Assembly: GCF_016859285.1 (NCBI RefSeq)
Contig: NC_053409.1
Location: 24,089,476-24,153,475, forward strand
Length of the DNA: 64,000 nt
DNA from: Xiphias gladius
Lineage: Eukaryota > Chordata > Actinopteri > Istiophoriformes > Xiphiidae
Direction: 5' to 3'
In this document: positions 1 through 12,300 of the stretch, in pieces
How positions within the stretch are numbered: position 1 is the stretch's first letter
Layout: every line of letters begins with the position of its first letter
The notes under the pieces: generated by a model
What the model saw: only the letters and a program-made list of their open reading frames with translations
Databases searched by the model: none
Told to the model about the DNA's origin: nothing
Made by a program: the position numbers and the translations under genes

Positions 1-1149
1 TTTTTTGCAGATAATCTGCACCTGTGACTGATATATTAAATACCATTATTAATATTGGAGGTGGAAATAGGTTTTAGATACTTTATATACAGTTAGGCAG
101 TGTAATCCAGTGGTCCCCAGCCTAGGGGCCGGGCCCTTCATAGTGGGTCACTAGAAAAACCTGAGGGGTCATCTGACGATTAATGGAGGAATGAAGAAAC
201 GAATTTGGCTTCATAGATACACTGGATTCATCGTGAAATATTGGGGAGCTTTCCAGCCTTCAACCGTTGTTTGAATGAAACTGTCTGAGAAGTTTATGGG
301 GAGTATCCTTCTTTTTTTTTTTTTTTTTTTGCCACCAAGTCATAAACGTCTGAAATGAGGGGTCGCAAGTCAAGAAGGCAGGGAACCATTGGATTCATCT
401 TTAATCAGTGTAGAATATTTTCATTAACCGTGTCAAGTAAAAGCAGTGAAGCAGAAAGTAAAATGCTTTACTCCGAATTGCAGCGGAGTCGACGTGTAAA
501 GCGCGAGTACTTCAAAACTGTTCTTAGGTACAGTACTTGAGTACTTGGTTACATTCCACCACCGGTTCCAGTAGCTCTGTCAGCTAAACCAATGAATAAA
601 GGTGTCAGTAGTATTCCACACTTTATAACTTGTAGGACAAACCAGATTCCTGCTATCATCATGGCTGGATTAACCTCCTGGGGGGGGGACTTGATGGGCC
701 CCTATTGACCTCCACTGTACGTGGCAGTTTCATTGTTTCCACTGGCACCAGGAAACCAGCCGTTACCCTACAGCTGAAATGATTAGTGGATTAATCGATT
801 AGGGCGACCGACCTAAAATTATTTGGCAATGATATGGATGACTTGGGCCTGAGGGAATGATAAATGACTTTTTTCTCTATATTCTGATATTGCGTATACG
901 CTGAACAATCAATTGATTCATAAGAAAAATAGCTGGCAGACATACAGATAAGGAAAACAACTGTTTCAACTGAGCAGCCTTACAGTGGTCCCATGAAGGA
1001 TTAGTACTACCTTGCCTGAGGATCTAACGTTAATGATGTTAATTACTAGAGACTGAAAAGAAAATGAAGCAAGTTGATAAAAGGCTATTTCACAACAAAT
1101 TAGCTCCATATAAAAAAAAAAAATGTAGGTGTCAAACTAGATTTTGACA
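1..1149. other. Upstream intergenic DNA, no gene seen
   Basis: AT-leaning sequence without a convincing exon. It holds a poly-T run at about 311-330, a fragment of a dispersed repeat at about 430-566 and scattered TTAATCGATTA-like words near 785-800. The short open frame at 355-540 has no recognisable domain and overlaps the repeat fragment, so I do not call it a gene. Confidence 0.6.
430..566. repeat. Fragment of a dispersed fish repeat (family C)
   Basis: The words 'agtacttcaaaac', 'cagtacttgagtacttgg' and 'cattccaccacc' are close to those at the edge of the longer copies at 11440-11870, 43615-43790 and 44550-44980. This copy is short and degraded. Family assignment rests on shared words read by eye. 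Confidence 0.4.
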
Positions 1150-1700
1150 CACGAACCCTTCGCAAGACCCGGGCCAGGAGATTGAGGACCCATCACGGCT
1201 GATTCTCTACATCAGTGGTGCAAAATTTGCGATTAATCCAACAATGTAGACCCCCTTGATTCCGACTAAACGCGTGGCTTCTGGGAGCCCCGGAGGTTCT
1301 GCGGTAGCTGCCAACTTTGCCCGGTTGGTCATCGCGGCCCAGAACCCTCATCTGCCCGATCGTACTGAGCGCTTCTGCCGCTCACGTGTGCTCCGGGGTG
1401 GCTGGCGTTTCTTTTTTTTCTTTTTTTTTACGAGCCGCACCTGAACGCGGCGGCAGCGGACGGCCGCACATTCGCTGCCCCGTGAGTGGCGGAGGCGGGG
1501 GCCCGATCAGCGGGCGAGTCTACCAATCACAGCCGGGCCCCGAGCTCCGGTGCCCCCCCCCCACCCGCTGCCGTGGACCGACTGACTGTACATTCCTCAT
1601 ATTCCTGGGGCTCGATAGCGAAGGAACGCGGCGACGGAACGACCAGGGCCGAAAACACGACGGATTTCCACACCTCATGACACTTTCCAAGGGCACGTAA
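1150..1700 (+). promoter_or_regulatory. GC-rich patch, possible CpG-island promoter and first exon of the SERTA gene
   Basis: This stretch is much richer in GC and CpG than its surroundings. It contains GC-box-like runs, a CCAAT box at 1523-1527 and a strong splice-donor-like GTGAGT starting at 1482. SERTAD-family genes commonly have a non-coding first exon followed by a single coding exon, and the next coding exon downstream opens at 3353 on the same strand. Function is inferred from composition and position only. The short frames across it show no known domain. Confidence 0.4.
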
Positions 1701-3352
1701 GGTTGGTTTTTAAACTGCTTTATTTTTTTATTTTTTTTTATTATTCTCCTCTTAAAATTTCTTTTAAGTTTCCCCCTTAAACTTGGTTTAAACGGGGCTT
1801 GTGTCTTCCTAGTCAAGTCCGGGGACAGTTAAGGGGGTTAGGGGGTTGTTCTCGGGGGTCCTGGGCAAAATAAGTACGATAGAGTGAAATTGTTCTCTTT
1901 TCCTCACGAGTTGAAAGAGAGAAACTTGCAGGACCGAGTTCTTTAGTCCCAGATTTCCTTTCTTTATTGCTGTCTCTTATATCACATTGGGGTCAAACTC
2001 TCATCAGACGGGGTTTCACGTGTACCCACTTCTGAGAGACAGTGATCGGTAGGTAACCGAGCCGTGGTCTGTATGGATGAGTGAAGTCTCTCAGGCTGCA
2101 GAGGTGTCCGGCAGTGAGTCATGGCAGTTAAAATGTTCACTTGTCCAATGTCTAAAAGGGGAAAACTCACACGTCCACCCTGTAAACTTGTGCAGTTTAT
2201 TCAATATTTGTCTGTAATTGTGTTGTTGTTTTTTTTTTTTATGTCAGTACTACTACTACTTTTTTTTTCTTTCCTTTTTTTTTGGAGCTGTTGAAACGAA
2301 AGTGAAGGGGATTGGTTGGTGCTCTTACATAAACTGGATGCAAGGTTTACCACAAGGCCAAAAAAAAAAAACTAGTCGCCTGGTCTCGGCCACCGGTTTC
2401 AAAGTTGGTTTCCCATTTATTTATCCCATTTACTGGCCGGTTATCCGCCAGTGACTTCTCAAATCGCAGGTGCCCGTGTCTCTCAGAGCAGAGACGATTA
2501 GTCGATGAATCAGTTAATCGACCTATAGAAAATCAATCGGCAACATTTTTTTTCTTATTATCAGTCGATTGCTCGAAGCATTTTTGGGCAAAGATTTCTC
2601 TGGTTTTCTTTGTCTTCTGTTTGTTAGTCGGTTTATTTGTATCTCTTCTGGCTCAGGACTCGTCTCCCAAGGGTCGATACCAAGATCACGATGAAAAAAC
2701 CTTTTCACAAGTGTTACGCACATCATATACAGCGTGTGCATCATTTTAGATACCTGCACACACACATAGTCCGTCACAACAAAGTCAAACGTAGTTACTG
2801 TGACAGTATATTTGGGCGGCAACAAACCGTTATCGTCATTATCAATTAATCTACTTATTATTTTCTTAATTAATTAACCGATTGGTATAAAATGTCTATA
2901 AAATGACAGCTAATGAGTGAAAGGAGCCTGCTACAGTTTCCCAGAGCCAAAGATGATGTAATCAAATCGCTTTTTTTATTCACAGTTCCAACACCAAAAA
3001 AAAAATTCAGTTTATGATGAGATAGGACAACGAAAAGCTGGACATTATCACATTTAAGAAGCTTTTCCTGGCAAACGTTTGGAATTTTTGCTTGAAAAAT
3101 GACTGGAAGGTGATTAATCAGCTATCGAAATAGTCGCCGATTAATTTTCTGTCGATCGGGTGATCGATTAATCGGCTAATCGTTGCAGCTCGACACTACA
3201 CGTACAAAGGCTTCCGCACACACAAAATACAGAAATAAACAAACACACGATGAAGATAAAGAAAACTGAGACATCAATTACTGTATCAGTTCTCAAACTG
3301 CATATTGGTCAGACACGTAACTGGTGAACTCTTTATCCGTTGATCAAGGTCC
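1701..3352. other. Putative 5' intron or flank of the SERTA gene
   Basis: AT-rich with several T and A homopolymer runs (for example around 2229-2285) and a partial family-A word cluster near 2495-2545. No coding exon is visible. If 1150-1700 is the first exon, this is intron 1, with a possible acceptor just before 3349 (a pyrimidine-poor tract ending in 'gatcaag'). Confidence 0.4.
2838..3195 (+). repeat. Dispersed AT-rich repeat, family A copy
   Basis: Recognisable internal blocks: 'ttcccagagccaaagatgatg', 'attcagttta', 'cacatttaagaagct', 'tttttgcttgaaaaatgac', then a run of ATTAATC/GATTAAT words ending 'ctaatcgttgcagctc'. The same blocks in the same order recur at 10395, 11985, 18590, 18925, 19360, 20180, 46905 and 62235. 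I recognise it as a common interspersed element of spiny-rayed fish but cannot give a database name. No coding capacity. Confidence 0.75.
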
Positions 3353-4141
3353 ATGTTGGGTCGCGGCGTGAAGCGAAAGCGGAGCTGCTTGGAGGAGCTG
3401 GAGGCTGAGGTGGTCCCCGGTGCAGTGACGGAGGAAAGGGAGCAGAATGGGGAGGAGGACAGGGAGGAGGAGGGCGAGCTCCTTGCGGGTCCGTCCAGGT
3501 CCGAAATGAACTACCTGCAGCAGCGTCAGGTGGTGCTCGGCCTCTGCCTGGAGAAGCTCCAGCGCTACCAGGCCGGGATGGAGCTCAGCCTCCGTCGCTC
3601 CGTGCTTCTCATCAACACGCTCAGGCAGATCCAGGAGGACATGCGGAGCGACGGGGCTGGAGCCTGCAGCCCGGACGTGCTCCTCAATGGCGTCCACCCT
3701 GACTCCTGTCTTCTCAGGGATGACTTCAGGGAGGACATGCCGGTTACATGCCCCGGGTGTGCAGAGGGCGACGGGGACAGCCTGTCTCTGTCTCCGCCGC
3801 CGTCCCCTGAATTCCCCTCTCAGGAGGCCAACAGCTCGCCTGACCAGCAGAAATCGCCGCCCGCGATCAACGCTTTCAGTGATGCAGTAAATGCCATGGG
3901 CTACCTCAGCGACCTCGCCCTGGACGACATCTTTGAGGACATTGACACATCGATGTACGAGACTTCGGATCTGCCTTCCGCCTGGGGGTCGGGCCCTTTG
4001 TGGCCCGTCAGCGTGTCGCTCTGGGCGGATGAGGATGTGAAAATGCGCCCTCCCGGCCACGGCTCACCTGGGAGCCTTCAGTCGTGTCTAATGGACCTCA
4101 ACGAGCTGGACCACATCATGGAGATTCTGGTGAAGTCCTGA
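3353..4141 (+). CDS. SERTA domain-containing transcriptional co-regulator, SERTAD2/SERTAD3/CDCA4 family
   Basis: Single-exon 262-aa protein. SERTA proteins are small nuclear adaptors acting with E2F/DP and PHD-bromodomain factors in cell-cycle transcription (family knowledge). The start MLGRGVKRKR resembles the SERTAD2 N-terminus and gives a basic, NLS-like KRKR at 7-10. An acidic stretch fills 14-43. The SERTA domain is about 52-99 (YLQQRQVVLGLCLEKLQ, then LRRSVLLINTLRQIQEDM). A middle region is rich in S/P. The C-terminal family motifs follow: LDDIFEDIDTSMYE (190-203) and MDLNELDHIMEILVKS (247-262). FEDIDTSMY recalls SERTAD1 and the terminal NELDHIMEI recalls SERTAD3, while MDL-ELDHIME fits SERTAD2. 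The exact paralogue is therefore unresolved, and I give no symbol. Human CDCA4 is a near neighbour of AHNAK2, so synteny favours that branch, but the residues look less like CDCA4. No frameshift or stop interrupts it. Confidence 0.92.
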   Translation: MLGRGVKRKRSCLEELEAEVVPGAVTEEREQNGEEDREEEGELLAGPSRSEMNYLQQRQVVLGLCLEKLQRYQAGMELSLRRSVLLINTLRQIQEDMRSDGAGACSPDVLLNGVHPDSCLLRDDFREDMPVTCPGCAEGDGDSLSLSPPPSPEFPSQEANSSPDQQKSPPAINAFSDAVNAMGYLSDLALDDIFEDIDTSMYETSDLPSAWGSGPLWPVSVSLWADEDVKMRPPGHGSPGSLQSCLMDLNELDHIMEILVKS

Positions 4142-6960
4142 TCACCAAGACAAACCCGCGAACATCTACTACACTTGGTTAATCGAGGATTTGGAATCTG
4201 AAAGCAGCTACTTTGACTGAGGGCGTTGGCAGCAGAGACGGGGGACACAGACTGATTAGAGGGTCGATGAACTTTACCGTGACCTTGGATATTTTAAGGC
4301 TCCATCTGACATTTTGGTTGAAAATCGGTTTTAAACTTCGGCCAGTTTGAGGATAAAACAGGAATTCTTATGCACGTACAGTACCTGATTCATGAGGAAC
4401 CATCCAGCGCCTCGAGTTATGTACCTGAGCTGGTGCCTCGAATTAGACATGAAATATTTATTTGTGTTATATGAAGAATCCAGTTTGAAATGTCTCATGA
4501 TATTAGGAAAACCTCCACTTTAAAACGCCGCCGCACTGTTTTTCACTCCAGGGTTTAACTGACCACACATACTGTAGGTGATGTAAAAGCACAACGAGAT
4601 ACTTCCAACAAACTACTTTCTGACATTTTATAGACCGACCGATGAATCAGTTATTCAAGAAATTAACTGGCAGATTTTTTGGTTGCGGCTTCACGGCGAT
4701 CAGATGTACAACAGGCAGCGAGGCAGATTGTGGAAGCAGATCGGGGAAAACCAGCGGAAAACCAGGTTGTCTCTTGAGTTATCGGTTAATACTCGGCAGT
4801 GACAGTGGATAGGCCATGTCTATACAAAATCGGTACACCAGAAGATTATTGCAACACCTGTGAGCCAAGTGTTGTAATGGGGACGGGACTGGACATCACA
4901 ACCTGATGTCATGTAACAGTGTAAAGAGTGTCAAAGGTGGATTTTCCTGAATTCAGTAAAACTGGTAATGCAGCTGGAACCTTAAATTTTCTCAAGTGTT
5001 TAAGCCACTCTCCGCTCTCGTTCTTATCAAGCGGCAGCGACGGCAGCTCTCTGACTGAATCCACTGCTCGGGAACAAGGAACCTGAGCTGCGTCACTCAG
5101 CCTGTTCAATCAGACCTGGGTTGATTATTTATTAATTGAAATCCCTTCAATTACTCGAGAAGGGGTGCCTCAGCCAGTCCGGGGGGGGGGCAAAGGCCTG
5201 GGTTTCCGCTCAGCGTTGTGGCTGAATGGCTTTTATCGCACCACATACGGATCTTTGAAGCAGAAACGGACGTCAGCCAAAAACTCTCGGTGGCTGCGGT
5301 CGTCCAGTGGTCAGAGGGCGGACCGGGGTGACCGGGGTGCCGGTGAAACAGAGAGCGTGGGCACCGAATTCGGGGATTTACTAGCCAAAGACGCAAGCCT
5401 CCGATCCCACGGAGATGAAACGCCACATGCTCGTGTCGTATGGCAAGAAGCGGGAAAATGGGATGACATCTCGGTCTGATAGAGAAAGGGTCAGACGTTT
5501 AACTTGTTCGAATGCCTTTATCTAATATTATTCTTATTTATGAATGAAAAAAAAATGAACCGCAAACTGCAGCAGATATTTCCTGTGCTTTGTATGTAGA
5601 GTCTGATGTTTGGGGTGTGAGTGTAACTTATTTAGATTCTTCTTCATGGCCTGTCAGTGTATCGGCTGCCGCGTCCATTGCTTTTGTTGACCCTCTCGCG
5701 CCGTTCGTGACCCCAGACGGGACAAACTATCGGAGCCTGCGCAATTAGACAATTCTCGTCCCCGCACCACGAGGATGATGTGAACAGTTATTCCCTGTCG
5801 GCAGCTTGTATTTACGGTAAATCCAACATGACATGAACGCAGCTTAAAGCATGTTTTTTAGATAGTAATGTAATCCCAGTCTGGTTCTGAACGAGGAGCT
5901 GATTGCCTCAAGTCAACAATCACGACAACTTTGCCATGTCTCAGAATTGTAAATGACAACAGAAGCCTATGTATTTTTATGGCCTTGATGGTGTGAATTT
6001 TTATCGCAACGTTGGGATTCTCTTTGTTTTTGTTTTTTTTAAAACAGTTTTATATGTGTTTCTACCTGAAACTCCAATCTCCTGTCCAGCAGAAGAGATT
6101 CAATGAGTCGAAGGTCGCGACGGATCAGATGCTTGACCTTCACTGTCTGTGGTTTACTGCTGTTCTACCTCCTGATGTCTGTCTGTTGTCAAGTTGACCT
6201 GGACACTCCTGTTTTACAACGTGAGCCATAGACTATCCGTTACTGATAAGAGACAGTTTGGTGTTGATTATTTCACTGTTTGATCTCGGCTGAAAACCCA
6301 ACGCCACCCTGTCAGACCAAAGTAATCCGTCCTCATCTCCATCCCTGGTCTCATGTCGACAACGTGCCTTACTACTGAACCTAATTTTCATTCGCTTCGA
6401 GGTGTTCGTGGCCGTCTGAGCTCGAGCTTCATTGACTAAAAAAAAAAAAAAGCTAAGAAGTGTGGCGGGGTGTCATGTATGACGCTCAGAGCCTGAACCG
6501 TCATCGTTTCTTCCCTCTTCTTGGCCTTTTTCCGCGCTCAGCGACCACACTAAGAGCTTAATGTATCCTGACAGGCTGACAGTGAACTAGCAGGGGGAGG
6601 AGGTGGGAGCAAGGGCCGGGAGGGAAAAATAAGAGGAGGAGGGGGAGGACGTTGAGCGGGAGGAGGAGGAGGAGGAGGAGGAGGAGGGGCGGGAGGAAAC
6701 AGCTTGCGTCACTTGTTCAGTAGGAGGGGCATAGAGCTTGTTTTGCCCAGGCTCAGACCACGGACCAATCACACGAGGAGTACGAGGAGCTCACTGCTGC
6801 TTCAACAACAACTTGTTTTTGCTCCTAATGGCCCTGCACAGACATGCAGTGTGAATCAGTTGGATTTCAGCCTGTGAAATAAACCACTTCTCTGTTTTTT
6901 TGTTTTTTTTTCCACTTCCATAATCTCTCAGACAGGACTGAATATAATAAACAGAAATCT
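4142..6960 (+). other. Probable long 3' UTR of the SERTA gene, then flank
   Basis: No coding exon is visible. The first part is AT-rich with UAUUUAU-like words (about 4448-4456, 5530-5545), typical of unstable growth-response messages. Candidate polyadenylation hexamers AATAAA occur at 6878-6883 and 6946-6951. SERTAD2 in mammals has a 3' UTR of several kb, which makes this plausible, but the UTR end cannot be fixed from sequence. The GC-rich open frame at 5165-5479 has no known domain. Confidence 0.35.
6590..6780. repeat. GGA-rich tract with adjacent CCAAT box
   Basis: A purine-rich segment with a pure (GGA)n run at about 6659-6688, followed by a CCAAT box at 6765-6769. Purine tracts of this kind can be simple low-complexity DNA or part of a TATA-less promoter. 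No start site or exon can be tied to it. Confidence 0.5.
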
Positions 6961-9329
6961 GCAGTGTTATTTATAATTGTGTGAAAGCACAGAGTGTCAG
7001 CAGGGTCTATAAAGCACAAGCTGTATGTTGTTGAGGCTGATTATGCTATAAATGTAACTGAAGGATGAGTTTGCTGGGTAATGAGTTGATAATGAATAAT
7101 GTCATGTATTTTTCTGTGGAATATTTTATAGATTTTATTCAATAATACAGTAAAAACACCTGAACTTCACACTGTGTGAGTTTTTATTTCTTTGACAAAC
7201 TGTAAAGCAGATCTCATAACGTCACACAGGACTGTTTTTTTTGTGGGGGGGGGTTCATCCAGATTACAAAAACTGATCATCAAACATATAGTTATGCATT
7301 AATTTCAGCCAACCTCTCAAAACAAAAAAGCAAAACGCCGGCCATGCCTACACAATGAGGCATTAGTCAATACAGGACTGACTGGATGTGGTTTATGGTC
7401 AGGCTCTGTTTTTTTTCTGTTGGCCAGACTCCTTCGCCCTGAGTGTCGCTTCCCAGGCAAACATTCCTCTCAGGTTTAAGCAAAATCCCGCTTTCCTTCC
7501 AGGGCTGAACCCCAACCTGAATCTTAAGCACGTAGAAACTACAGCATTTTAAGTGGTCGAGCTTGCTACAGGCAGCACGCAGCCTGGGAGTCTCCGTTCA
7601 GGGCAACGAGGTTCTCCCTTCCCCTCTTTTTCCATGCAAGACGGAGGAGCCACATGGAAGCTAAGACTGCCCCCTGGTGGCCGTTTGACGGGAAAGCAGC
7701 CGCGTGCCGACGGTGAGCATGACGGTGCAAATCCAACATGTATAGTGGGTTTTTTTTGTTGATGCTGTGGTCTGGCGCTTCTCCGGCTGCATCGCTAACA
7801 GCGGGTGTCGGATGAAGGGGACCCGAAGCTGGCACGACGCCGGCCCCTGTGCCTTTCGGTAAAGCACCGGAGGCTCTTGCAGTGGGGTAACAGGGCTCCT
7901 CGCAGGGTCACTTGGTTCGCTGGAAGCGCTGAGTGAAGAAGTCCAATCTCATGTTTCACCTCGACCTCTGCTGCAGACACGTCTGCAGTCCGACAGGTCA
8001 GTAAAGGGCCCATACCACAGCTGAAAAATACTCTGTTACAAGAACGGTAGCATTATCAATCAAATGTACCAGAATATCAAGAGTGCACATGATCAAATTA
8101 CTGATATGTTGACATGTAAGCAGTATCCAGAGGGTTGCGTCGTGGACTGTTTGGTAAGCTGGCAACTCAACATTCAAAAATCATAATCTTGAGAGCGAGC
8201 AGTAAGAGATCGCTGCGGTCAAAGAAATAGTGGAACGGGAAAAGGTCTCACGAAACAGAAATAATCAGATAAAATATAATTTAGTCAAACTTGGATTTCT
8301 CTTAAGTTACCATCCACCTGTCAACTCTACTTAAACGACGGCAACGAAGAGCTTCCCGTCTGGCTGCCTTGGATGAAATCAAATTAAACGTGGCTCTGCG
8401 AAGCCTAAAATGTGTCTTTTACTGCTACTTTATCTGTTTACGTGTTAGTTTGTTTAACAGGGGCTGTACAAACAAACACTGTAGTCTAGGAAGAGAAATG
8501 CAACAGATGTAATCCACGTAGGGCACTGAAGTGAAACGTTTTTTACCCCCCCCCCATCCCGGGCTAAGCGTTAAATTCAGGGATAAGACAGCTAGCATAC
8601 ATCTTTCTTTCCTGCAGAGTCTTTTCTTCTTTCTTTTTGTTTTTTTTTTAAATGCATTTCATCCCTCTCTCGGCGCATCTCTGTGGTGCCTGATTTCGCT
8701 CCAGGGGCAGTTACAGTAGATGTTGCTGTCGAGAGGCCTCCTGTGCTGGAATTCAGGGAGTGGCCACACACGAGGAGGAGCAACACGTGCAGTGCTGCAC
8801 ACAACCCGCTGCTACTGCTACCATTTAAACACGTGTGAAGAGAGCATGTCTGACTATAACCACACCTATCTATCTGTCTCTGTCTCTCTCTGATGACACT
8901 GCTCATTAGTCACAGGGAAACTGAAGGTGGGGTGACAGTCTAAATGTCGGCCTGTGGCCCAGCGGAGGGCTGCGGTGTGTTCGGCCTGGGTTTAATGTTT
9001 CTCCGCAGGCAGACATGGGTCCGCTGCGGTGCGGTAAAGCGGGGCTCTGGCTCGGAAAGCCTCCGTCTACCGGGCTGACTCAGCACACGCTCACAGAGCA
9101 AACAACCCCCCTCCCTCCTGCTGCACAATAATGGGGTTTGGTTCGACCGGTCGGACGGATGGATGGAAAGACGGGTCCGGCGGCACTTGTCGGGTTTGTT
9201 CATGTAAAACAGACGTGTTTCGTCAGTGTAAATGATGTGTGAGCCGCGGAGCGGGGCTGCATTTGAGACTTTCAACGGCCCAAATCAACTCCGACGTTGG
9301 GCGTGGTCTCCTCTCTGCTCACAGGAGTC
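6961..9329. other. Intergenic DNA, no gene seen
   Basis: Mixed composition, with somewhat GC-richer stretches at 7553-8013 and 8940-9275. The open frames there are short, overlap on both strands and match no family I know. It contains one CTCF-like motif (listed separately). Nothing else can be supported. Confidence 0.5.
7667..7684 (-). promoter_or_regulatory. CTCF-like motif
   Basis: The + strand reads CTGCCCCCTGGTGGCCGT. Its reverse complement, ACGGCCACCAGGGGGCAG, fits the core CTCF consensus (CCACCAGGGGGC) at all core positions. Occupancy is not shown, and such motifs are often carried by repeats. Confidence 0.45.
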
Positions 9330-9700
9330 GACACTTAAAGGACAGCGGTTCTCTGTCCATACCGGCCATTAAAAGATCCCCTCCTTCAATGCTTCCAGTG
9401 TAAGTGATGGGGGACAAAACTTCAGCAGTCTGAGTTGAACAAATCAAGTGGGTACCTTCCAAAGCTACGGCCTTTTCCGTATGAGATTCCCTGTTTTCGT
9501 CCCTGTCCTTCCACTGCAGCTCAACACGGAGGGAAAAGAGGGAAATTTTCGTGCGAAGAAGACGGGCGGCGTAAACCTCCCGTTGACTTCAGATAAGCTT
9601 CTCAGTGCGTTGTCGCACAGAGTGAGAACTGTGGACCTCTGTCCCCCATCACTTACAGCGAAAGTGCACTAGGAAGAATGGTCATGGCAGGAACAAACAG
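9330..9700. repeat. Fold-back element with perfect 18-bp inverted arms
   Basis: TGTAAGTGATGGGGGACA at 9399-9416 is matched by its exact reverse complement at 9640-9657. Looser similarity continues outward (CCATTAAAAGATCCCCTCC on the left). This is the structure of a non-autonomous DNA element or hairpin-forming repeat. The open frame at 9448-9672 spans loop and arm and is not taken as a gene. Confidence 0.6.
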
Positions 9701-11435
9701 CTTCTGCTTTGAGACAGACTTGAGTCAAATCCAAACAAGCCCCGCCCCAAACAGCGGCGTGTGTTAGCAAACCTGTCGACAGAAGGCTAAAGAACGCTAT
9801 ACGTTACAGTATAGATGAGTGTGCAGTGCGGTTCTACACCAAATGGGTTCGTAAACACGAAGCAGAGAAGGTCAAATTTTACAGTTACAGTACCTACTAC
9901 TGCCATCATGCCGAGTCGTCTGAGGAAGATTTGTAATACTTTGGCCTGTATTATTGTGTTATTGCCGACCTCGAATGTGATGAACAGGCTATATGTCTAT
10001 TTAATTTGATTTGAAACCTGCATTCAATTGTATTTTATTTTCAGTATTACTCAGAATTACGTGTTTTGTTCCTTTGAAATGATCTGCAACTTTTTTTTTT
10101 TAGACAAGGTGTGGTACCTTGTTGTCTAAAAAAAAAAAAAAAAAAGCGGCTAAGTACAAGAGATTCAATGGTCTGGTTGTAATGAAGAGCTCTAGCGCCC
10201 CACGCTGGTCTAGAAATGCTGCTTCAGGCTTTTCTCCTTTGGCAAAGACACTTTATAAGTCTGGCTGGAAAAAAAAAAAAAAAAATACTTGTTCTGGGCA
10301 TCAGAACGCTCAGTTCTGAAAATACTGATCAACGGCGGAAGAATCGGCCTTTTAGAGGCCGTATATAAAACCCATGGGCTCGGATGGGTTTACGTTAGGG
10401 CTGATCTGCTGATTATTTTGTTGATTGGCCTAGAAAATATCAGAAAACTCTGAAAACCCAAGCCCAAGCTGATACAGCGGGGTTTGTCCAATCAACAGCC
10501 CAAATTACTGATTTCAGATCTACATACAAATCAATGAAAAACAGCAAATCCTCCAAATCAAGAGGCTGGAACTAGTGGTTGTTCAGTATTTTTGCTTGAA
10601 AATGATTTAAATATGTAGAAATACAAATAAAATCGCTTACTTACTTAGTTATAATGTGGGTTGAACCCTGATAGATAAATACATACAGAAGCAGATGGTT
10701 TTTAAAGGCAGAAGATGAATCAAAACGTGAAAAGGTGCGAGACGAACCGAGGCTCAACCAGAGGGTGAAACGACACGCACCTGTCTGTGACATGGGAATA
10801 AAAAAAACACCCCTGAAGTCTTGTGACCCCGAGTAACGTCACCGCCGTGACTTCTCTCCTGATGTAGACAGACGTGGGAATGTGTCTGAAATGGCTACGT
10901 GATCCTGAGGAACACATTCCAAGTTGTCCGATTATCTGTAAGCGATTTTACAAGGTCCTGCAGACACCCGCCTAGAGACGGATTTGCACCGGCATCATTC
11001 ATTCTCCGCGGGGGGAGAACAGATTTGCTGCTTGGTATGTTGTTTTTCGTGACCGGCCCCTGTTGGCCGACCGTAAGACAGACGCAAGCTTTGGGGATTT
11101 TTTGCACCGAGGCGTTCTCGGAAAGGCCGTGACCCCGGACCACGTGGACTCGCTAACTGAGAGGGGAAATGAAGGGGAGTTGGTGTCCGGGTAATTTCCG
11201 AACAGCCGCTGCCAAACCTCAACCTCTCACTGAATCGGACTTTTGTGCATTTTTAAAAATATGAAAAATTCTGAGAGTGATCACATTTTGGTGAGCAAGA
11301 TTTTAGCAACAACAACAAGCAATATCGTTCGATAACGGTAATTCTATTTTCAACATAACCAAAAAACGATTTGAACCAAATTAGTGTCAGAGGGGGAAAA
11401 TTCCAAGGAACATTCATTTTGAGGCTGTCGTAATT
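9701..11435. other. Intergenic DNA with homopolymers and one family-A copy
   Basis: Contains A/T homopolymers (10091-10101, 10127-10145, 10269-10285), a family-A repeat copy at 10395-10625 and a moderately GC-rich stretch at 10900-11220 with overlapping short frames on both strands. No recognisable exon. Confidence 0.5.
10395..10625 (+). repeat. Dispersed repeat, family A copy (degraded)
   Basis: Carries the family blocks 'gctgattattttgttgatt', 'tttgtccaatcaacagcc', 'aacagcaaatcctc', 'gaggctggaac' and 'tttttgcttgaaaatgat' in order. The AT-rich tail is lost or diverged. Confidence 0.65.
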
Positions 11436-11439
11436 TACT

Positions 11440-11870
11440 CAAATGTCTCTATTTTATCCGACTTTTTACTCCAACACTACATTTGTTTCATTACGTTTGA
11501 TTAAGATTTTCCCTACAAACTATATGGTGAGTTTCTTTTTTTTAAAAATACGATGCATACATGCAGACGATAAACAACCCAACAGTATATTAAGTGGCTG
11601 AAATGAGCTTTACTTTCACCTGCTGCAACACAAAATGCTGCAATAATGCGTCTTTAATAATCATAATAATCCTGTTATTTGATATTAAACTGACATGGGG
11701 TCATTTTGCATAAAAAAGTACTTTTACTTTTGGTATTTTACATTTTACAGTACATTTTGCTGCTAAAACTTATGTGCTTATACAGCGCTTTAGTAAAACT
11801 TTAAATGTAGGATTTTTACTTGTAATGAAGTTACCGTTATTTTTACTGTTCAAAAAAAATGTGAGGAGCG
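11440..11870 (+). repeat. Dispersed repeat, family C copy
   Basis: Shares 'tcacctgctgcaacac', 'aatgcgtctttaataat', 'ggggtcattttgca' and 'tttacattttacagtaca' with the copy at 44550-44980, in the same order. It is rich in TACTTTTACT-like words. No coding capacity. Confidence 0.65.
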
Positions 11871-11984
11871 TGACTATGAACCATGATTTATGATGACGAT
11901 GTCAGGTGGAAACCATCAGTCTCCGACCAGTTTCCAAGAGATTTCAGGAGCCGAGCTGAGTTAAACACCTGTGATGGACTAAGG

Positions 11985-12300
11985 ACCGAATCTAATGATT
12001 ATTTTCATTATTGAGTAATCTATCAAATGTTTCGATTAATCAGTTAATCGTTTAGCTTGTAAAATGTCAGAAATGAGTATAAAGAAATATGAAGGTGAGG
12101 TCTTCAAATGAGTTGTTTTGTACAACCGAGACTCCAAAACCCGAAGATATTCAGTTTACAATGATATAGAACTGGGAAAGGCAGTAAATTTGATTGACCT
12201 AAACGATTAATCGATCAACTTTCTGTCAATCAACTAATTGATTGTTCAATTAACTGTTTCAGCTCTAGGAGGGTTTTCTTTTTTTTTTTTTTTTTTTTTT
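11985..12300 (+). repeat. Dispersed repeat, family A copy followed by poly-T
   Basis: Begins near 'atgattattttcattattga', has 'aaaatgtcagaaatga', 'gtcttcaaatgagttgtttt', 'gatattcagtttaca' and ends 'caattaactgtttcagctc', with a 22-base T run at about 12279-12300. This is one of the better preserved copies in the window. Confidence 0.75.
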
